From an uncultured Collinsella sp. (lineage in GTDB: Bacteria; Actinomycetota; Coriobacteriia; Coriobacteriales; Coriobacteriaceae), in NCBI GenBank assembly GCA_900542555.1, contig UQNU01000069.1, forward strand, positions 1 through 7,882: 7,882 bases of DNA, written 5' to 3'. Under the pieces are notes generated by a model. It ran no database searches. It saw nothing but the letters and a program-made list of their open reading frames with translations, and had not been told where the DNA came from. How positions within the stretch are numbered: position 1 is the first letter of the stretch; the number at the start of each line of letters is the position of its first letter. Below, in pieces: positions 1-7,882 of the stretch. The translations under genes were made by a program, and so were the position numbers.

Positions 1-1223
<1,223 letters not shown>

Positions 1224-1229
1224 TTGACT

Positions 1230-5708
<4,479 letters not shown>

Positions 5709-5739
5709 TTTCCTAGAACGTTAACCGCCCTTCCAAAGA

Positions 5740-5771
5740 CCCGCTTCCCAACAGGGGAGCGGGCCTTTTTT
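5740..5771 (+). terminator. Intrinsic terminator of the rpoBC operon
   Basis: A 10-bp stem pairs CCCGCTTCCC (5740-5749) with GGGGAGCGGG (5754-5763) around the tetraloop AACA, with one T-G wobble. It is followed by CC and six T (5766-5771). It starts 31 nt after the rpoC stop and is a textbook Rho-independent terminator that separates rpoBC from the sigma-factor operon. Confidence 0.93.
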
Positions 5772-5782
5772 GTTGAAGAAAA

Positions 5783-5811
5783 CCTGTCAAAAAGGGACAG
5801 GTTTATTTTGG
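5783..5811 (-). repeat. Dispersed 29-nt repeat, copy A (hairpin-forming)
   Basis: On the minus strand this reads CCAAAATAAACCTGTCCC, then TTTTT, then GACAGG. It matches copy B (7740-7768, plus strand) at 27 of 29 positions. The copy folds on itself: AAACCTGTC (5780-5788) pairs with GACAGGTTT (5796-5804) in 9 perfect pairs around a 7-nt loop. It sits between the rpoC terminator and the sigma-factor promoter, 22 nt before the -35 element. It could be a genomic repeat family member, an insulating hairpin or a protein-binding site; the sequence alone does not decide. Confidence 0.75.
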
Positions 5812-5832
5812 TAGGTTATTCCTGCTTGAATT

Positions 5833-5859
5833 TGAAACATATCGCTCGGTCAAAGCGTA
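5833..5859 (+). promoter_or_regulatory. ECF-type (sigma-W-like) promoter of the sigma/anti-sigma operon
   Basis: TGAAAC at 5833-5838 is followed after 17 nt by CGTA at 5856-5859 (then TCTAT). This is essentially the sigma-W-type ECF consensus (TGAAAC, 16-17 nt, CGTA). It lies 50 nt before the sigma start codon, leaving a short leader of roughly 45 nt. The likely meaning is that the sigma factor transcribes its own operon. No convincing housekeeping -35/-10 pair was seen in the same gap. Confidence 0.7.
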
Positions 5860-5898
5860 TCTATGGTGAGGGCCTCATCAAGAATCATTAACGTCACC

Positions 5899-5904
5899 GG
5901 GAGG
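5899..5904 (+). promoter_or_regulatory. Ribosome binding site of the sigma-factor gene
   Basis: GGGAGG ends 5 nt before ATG at 5910. Its last G is also the first base of an in-frame GTG (5904), which therefore cannot use this site. This sets the start at 5910. Confidence 0.85.
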
Positions 5905-5909
5905 TGATT

Positions 5910-6428
5910 ATGGAAGAACAAGCATTTAGACAGGCGGTTGAAGATCACCGGGATGTCGTGTTTCGGATCGCATTGACGTACCTGCGCGATCGCGCCGATG
6001 CCGACGATGTTGCCCAAGATGTCTTTCTTAAGTTGCTTAAAAGCGATGGACACTTTGAAAGCTGGGAACATCTTCGCCGCTGGCTTATCCGGGTCACAAT
6101 CAATGAATGCAAATCGCTCTTTCGAAAGCCATGGAGGCGTGTGGAGGATATTGAGAACCTGGCCGATTCGCTCTCGGCAGCGCAGGATGAGACCAAGGCG
6201 GTCCTGTCAGACGTTATGCGACTTCCGGAGCGATTCCGCGTTCCCATCGTGCTCTATTACTATCTGGGCTTTTCGACCTCAGAGATTGCCGAGTTACTGC
6301 ATGTGCCAGCCGCGACCGTTCGAACGCGTTTAGCTCGCGGCAGGTCGAAGCTCAAGTTCATCCTAGAGGAGGGCGACCGTGAAATCCAATCAAATCAAGC
6401 AGGCCTTCGAGTCCATCCAAGCCGATAG
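5910..6428 (+). CDS. RNA polymerase sigma-70 family (ECF) sigma factor
   Basis: The product is a 172-aa sigma factor, the usual size of an extracytoplasmic-function (group 4) sigma. Region 2 spans about residues 5-75: it contains the core-binding and -10-recognition segment with DADDVAQDVFLKLL and the WLIRVTINECKSLFRK helix. A short linker (about 78-100) replaces region 3. Region 4 (about 103-155) begins LPERFRVPIVLYYYLGFS, followed by the helix-turn-helix TSEIAELLHVPAATVRTRLARGR that should read the -35 element. There is no region 1.1 or 1.2. The ATG at 5910 is chosen because of the well-placed GGGAGG. The 3' end overlaps the following gene by 50 nt, so the last 16 or so residues, past region 4, are shared coding sequence and probably a flexible tail. 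A TGAAAC/CGTA promoter just upstream suggests autoregulation. Codon use is more relaxed than in rpoBC, as expected for a low-expression regulator. The exact ECF group and the regulon cannot be told from the sequence. Confidence 0.95.
   Translation: MEEQAFRQAVEDHRDVVFRIALTYLRDRADADDVAQDVFLKLLKSDGHFESWEHLRRWLIRVTINECKSLFRKPWRRVEDIENLADSLSAAQDETKAVLSDVMRLPERFRVPIVLYYYLGFSTSEIAELLHVPAATVRTRLARGRSKLKFILEEGDREIQSNQAGLRVHPSR
6367..6373 (+). promoter_or_regulatory. Ribosome binding site of the anti-sigma gene, inside the sigma gene
   Basis: AGGAGGG lies within the sigma reading frame and ends 5 nt before GTG at 6379. It is a strong match that fixes the start and the 50-nt gene overlap. Confidence 0.85.
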
Positions 6429-7455
6429 TGATCTTGCAGATCGCGTCCTAAACACCGCTGCGGGTGAGCCGCTTCATCGAAAGGGCCACGCGAAGCCCCT
6501 CTATGTTGCCGTAATCGGATGTCTTGTCGGAGTGCTGGCGACCGGAGGAGTCGCCTACGCCGTTGTCAATTCCGGCTATTTTGCCTCAGCTTGGGGAAAC
6601 CACGGCAATGGGGATTCCATCACCTGGACCAACGGCGGCTCATTGGGGACTAAATACACCTACACCAGAGAGTTTGGTGATGGCATCGCGCCCCAAAGCC
6701 TGGAGGGTGCAGTCCAGAAGGTTAATCTGTCCGTCGAGGGTAACGGTTATACGCTCGATATCCATGAGATGGCTATCGATCAAAACGGCTGCGGCGCCGT
6801 GACGTTTACGTTGTCCAATCCAAATGGAGTTAACTGCTACAAGCCGGCAGCAGAGATCGGCGAACTTGTTCTTTATGGTGAAGAAGAACGGGGCATCGGC
6901 ACGCCCGACATGAAGTTCGGCGAGGAATGGGCTGACACACGCTGCACCATTGATAAGGACACATCAAGCGATACTGTCATTAATGGCACGATGTACTTTG
7001 CTTCTATGGATCGCGAGCGAGGTTTTCAACATGCGGTCACCTGGAATATCCAGTGGACCGAGGGCGAAGGTGAGAGTGCGAGGCAGTTTGAAGCATCGAC
7101 GCCCGAGTTTAGCGTTGGAGCGTACGTCGATACAAAGGAACTCCGCTCCGGCGACTCGCCTCTTGAGATTAGCCCGTTTTCCATCCAGACGCACATCGAT
7201 GATTTGGGCGATGAAGCAGTCACGAAAAAGCTGACCGTCAGCTACAAGGATGGATCGGAGCAGATTATCGAAGATGACGACGCAGGGGTGTTCAACTTAT
7301 ATTTTTCTTATGCGCGCAATAGCGGAGAGAACATCTGGGTGCCAACGAAGTTAATCGATGTCGACCAAGTGGTCTCAGTAACGCTTGAGGGTACGAGGTG
7401 CACGTCAACAGGAGAGACCGAAACGGAAGAGCCCTTTACCATCGTTTATTCGTAA
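6379..7455 (+). CDS. Single-pass membrane protein, probable anti-sigma factor (DUF4179-like)
   Basis: The 358-aa protein starts at GTG 6379, supported by AGGAGGG 5 nt upstream. Residues 1-40 form a short, charged cytoplasmic segment (IKQAFESIQADSDLADRVLN) of the kind seen in membrane anti-sigma factors paired with ECF sigmas. Residues about 41-63 are one hydrophobic membrane helix, followed by an extracytoplasmic domain of about 290 residues. That domain is rich in beta-type alternation, is acidic, has four cysteines (C138, C153, C189, C341) that could form two disulfides, and has an LEISPFSIQ segment recalling DUF4179/DUF5643 proteins. No zinc-binding anti-sigma motif (HxxxCxxC) and no enzyme motif is visible. 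It overlaps the sigma gene by 50 nt, so the two are probably translationally coupled at a fixed ratio. The inferred role is to bind the sigma factor at the membrane and release it on an envelope signal. The family name is from recalled pattern; the anti-sigma role rests mainly on architecture and gene order. Confidence 0.82.
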   Translation: MKSNQIKQAFESIQADSDLADRVLNTAAGEPLHRKGHAKPLYVAVIGCLVGVLATGGVAYAVVNSGYFASAWGNHGNGDSITWTNGGSLGTKYTYTREFGDGIAPQSLEGAVQKVNLSVEGNGYTLDIHEMAIDQNGCGAVTFTLSNPNGVNCYKPAAEIGELVLYGEEERGIGTPDMKFGEEWADTRCTIDKDTSSDTVINGTMYFASMDRERGFQHAVTWNIQWTEGEGESARQFEASTPEFSVGAYVDTKELRSGDSPLEISPFSIQTHIDDLGDEAVTKKLTVSYKDGSEQIIEDDDAGVFNLYFSYARNSGENIWVPTKLIDVDQVVSVTLEGTRCTSTGETETEEPFTIVYS

Positions 7456-7461
7456 GGTCTG

Positions 7462-7495
7462 AGGCCGCTTCCCATTAGGGGAAGCGGCCTATTTT
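7462..7495 (+). terminator. Intrinsic terminator of the sigma/anti-sigma operon
   Basis: A 12-bp perfect stem pairs AGGCCGCTTCCC (7462-7473) with GGGAAGCGGCCT (7479-7490) around a 5-nt loop, followed by ATTTT. It starts 7 nt after the anti-sigma stop. The T-run is short but the stem is very stable. Its arm shares CCGCTTCCCA with the rpoC terminator. Confidence 0.88.
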
Positions 7496-7539
7496 GTGAT
7501 ACATGGGTGGTTGAAGCAAGCGATATTCGTCTGAATTTT

Positions 7540-7662
7540 GGAAGTATGCGGCAAAATCTTGATGGGTCGACCACACCGCATATGCTCAAGCGCTCTACCT
7601 GCGGATTTGTTATCGCAAAACCCCTGTGTGCTCGGCAAGTTCATAATTTGCCGCATACTTCC
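7540..7662. repeat. 123-bp element bounded by perfect 16-bp inverted repeats
   Basis: GGAAGTATGCGGCAAA (7540-7555) and its exact reverse complement TTTGCCGCATACTTCC (7647-7662) enclose 91 bp. The match extends weakly on both sides: inward with one mismatch, and outward (TTTT on the left, GAAAA on the right) if one base is skipped. The interior contains another CCGCATA (7576-7582) that could pair with the left arm instead of the right one, the palindrome GGTCGACC at 7565-7572, and no coding potential. No flanking direct duplication is evident. Candidates are a MITE-like genomic repeat, a structured RNA, or paired operators for a dimeric regulator. Confidence 0.7.
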
Positions 7663-7739
7663 GAAAACGCCGCCGATTTCCATGCGAGAGATGAGAGCAG
7701 ATCACCGCTGGAGCGCAGCATTTCCCCAGATAAAACCGA

Positions 7740-7768
7740 CCAAAATAAACCTGTCCTTTTTTGGCAGG
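7740..7768 (+). repeat. Dispersed 29-nt repeat, copy B
   Basis: CCAAAATAAACCTGTCC followed by TTTTTT and GGCAGG matches the reverse complement of copy A (5783-5811) at 27 of 29 positions, with no gap. Its own stem is shorter: CCTGTC with GGCAGG, 6 pairs including one T-G, around a 7-nt loop. The two copies face each other across the sigma/anti-sigma operon, about 1.93 kb apart. Confidence 0.75.
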
Positions 7769-7839
7769 GAACGTTGCCCCAACGAGCACGTCGGATTCCC
7801 GGCCCGGGCGGCACAGGGGTTAAGTTTGTCGCGAGTTCC

Positions 7840-7876
7840 GCACGAGCCGGAGGCCACTTAATGTGGCCTCCGTGCG
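7840..7876. other. Strong hairpin at right edge
   Basis: GGAGGCCAC (7849-7857) pairs perfectly with GTGGCCTCC (7863-7871) around TTAAT. Flanking CGCAC/GTGCG arms could lengthen it across a 5-nt bulge on the left side. There is no T-run on either strand inside the window, so it cannot be called an intrinsic terminator. It may be a leader structure of a downstream gene, part of a terminator cut by the edge, or a repeat. Confidence 0.6.
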
Positions 7877-7882
7877 AGCCAG

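Larger units (their letters stand above)
7496..7882. other. Intergenic region without a convincing gene
   Basis: About 390 bp from the operon terminator to the right edge. Open frames on both strands here cross the inverted repeats, lack good ribosome binding sites and encode nothing recognisable. The region holds the three structures listed separately: the 16-bp inverted-repeat element, copy B of the 29-nt repeat and the right-edge hairpin. Between them (7663-7739 and 7769-7839) I see no promoter, RNA gene or other signal I can support. It may contain the upstream control region of a gene beyond the window. Confidence 0.6.

Noticed and set aside
1224..1229. TTG at 1224 as the rpoC start (two residues longer).
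   Set aside because: Only 3 nt separate it from AAGGAG, whereas GTG at 1230 has 9 nt and a stronger start codon. The difference does not affect the product call, and TTG is not fully excluded.
5780..5810. Second hairpin after rpoC as an additional intrinsic terminator.
   Set aside because: The stem is followed by A then TTTT and GG rather than a proper T-run on the plus strand, and the sequence recurs elsewhere in inverted orientation, so a repeat is the better call. A backup terminator role is possible.
5904..5909. GTG at 5904 as the sigma-factor start.
   Set aside because: It overlaps the GGGAGG ribosome binding site; ATG at 5910 is correctly spaced from it.
7489..7683. Open frame of 64 codons on the minus strand.
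   Set aside because: It covers the 123-bp inverted-repeat element and the terminator arm, and lacks a Shine-Dalgarno or recognisable protein features.
7538..7861. Open frame of 107 codons on the plus strand.
   Set aside because: It runs through both arms of the inverted repeat and the 29-nt repeat, has no ribosome binding site, and its product has no recognisable domain.
7790..7882. Possible tRNA or other known small RNA in the GC-rich right end.
   Set aside because: The strong hairpin does not fit a cloverleaf; no acceptor/T-arm arrangement could be formed.
7496..7882. CRISPR-like repeats or attachment site.
   Set aside because: Only one pair of inverted arms and one copy of the 29-nt repeat occur here; there is no direct repeat-spacer pattern, integrase gene or tRNA.

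Overview
The window comes from a GC-rich bacterium, most likely an actinobacterium of the class Coriobacteriia (Collinsella-like). This rests on RpoB/RpoC sequence style, strong preference for C- or G-ending codons, long acidic tails on both proteins, and an RpoC trigger loop without the large enterobacterial insertion. The genus is an inference from memory, not a database result.

Layout, left to right, all genes on the + strand: (1) the 3' part of rpoB (1-1223), cut by the left edge; (2) rpoC, complete (about 1230-5708), with its ribosome binding site inside the last codons of rpoB; (3) a strong intrinsic terminator (5740-5771) closing the rpoBC operon, followed by a second hairpin that is one copy of a dispersed 29-nt repeat (5783-5811); (4) a two-gene ECF-type sigma factor / membrane anti-sigma operon (5910-7455) behind a promoter closely resembling the sigma-W type (TGAAAC, 17 nt, CGTA), the two genes overlapping by 50 nt; (5) an intrinsic terminator (7462-7495); (6) about 390 bp with no convincing gene, holding a 123-bp element bounded by perfect 16-bp inverted repeats (7540-7662), the second, oppositely oriented copy of the 29-nt repeat (7740-7768), and a strong hairpin near the right edge (7840-7876).

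RpoB and RpoC form the catalytic core of RNA polymerase. The sigma factor would redirect that core to a small regulon including its own operon, and the membrane protein encoded next to it is expected to hold the sigma factor inactive until an envelope signal arrives.

The most striking observation is in the RpoC C-terminal extension. Residues about 1345-1397 (5262-5420) align without a gap over 53 residues to the C-terminal domain of the RNA polymerase alpha subunit (alphaCTD, as recalled for E. coli). The positions equivalent to DNA-contacting R265, N268, G296, K298 and E302 are all kept. The beta' subunit here may therefore carry its own UP-element-type DNA-binding or activator-contact domain.
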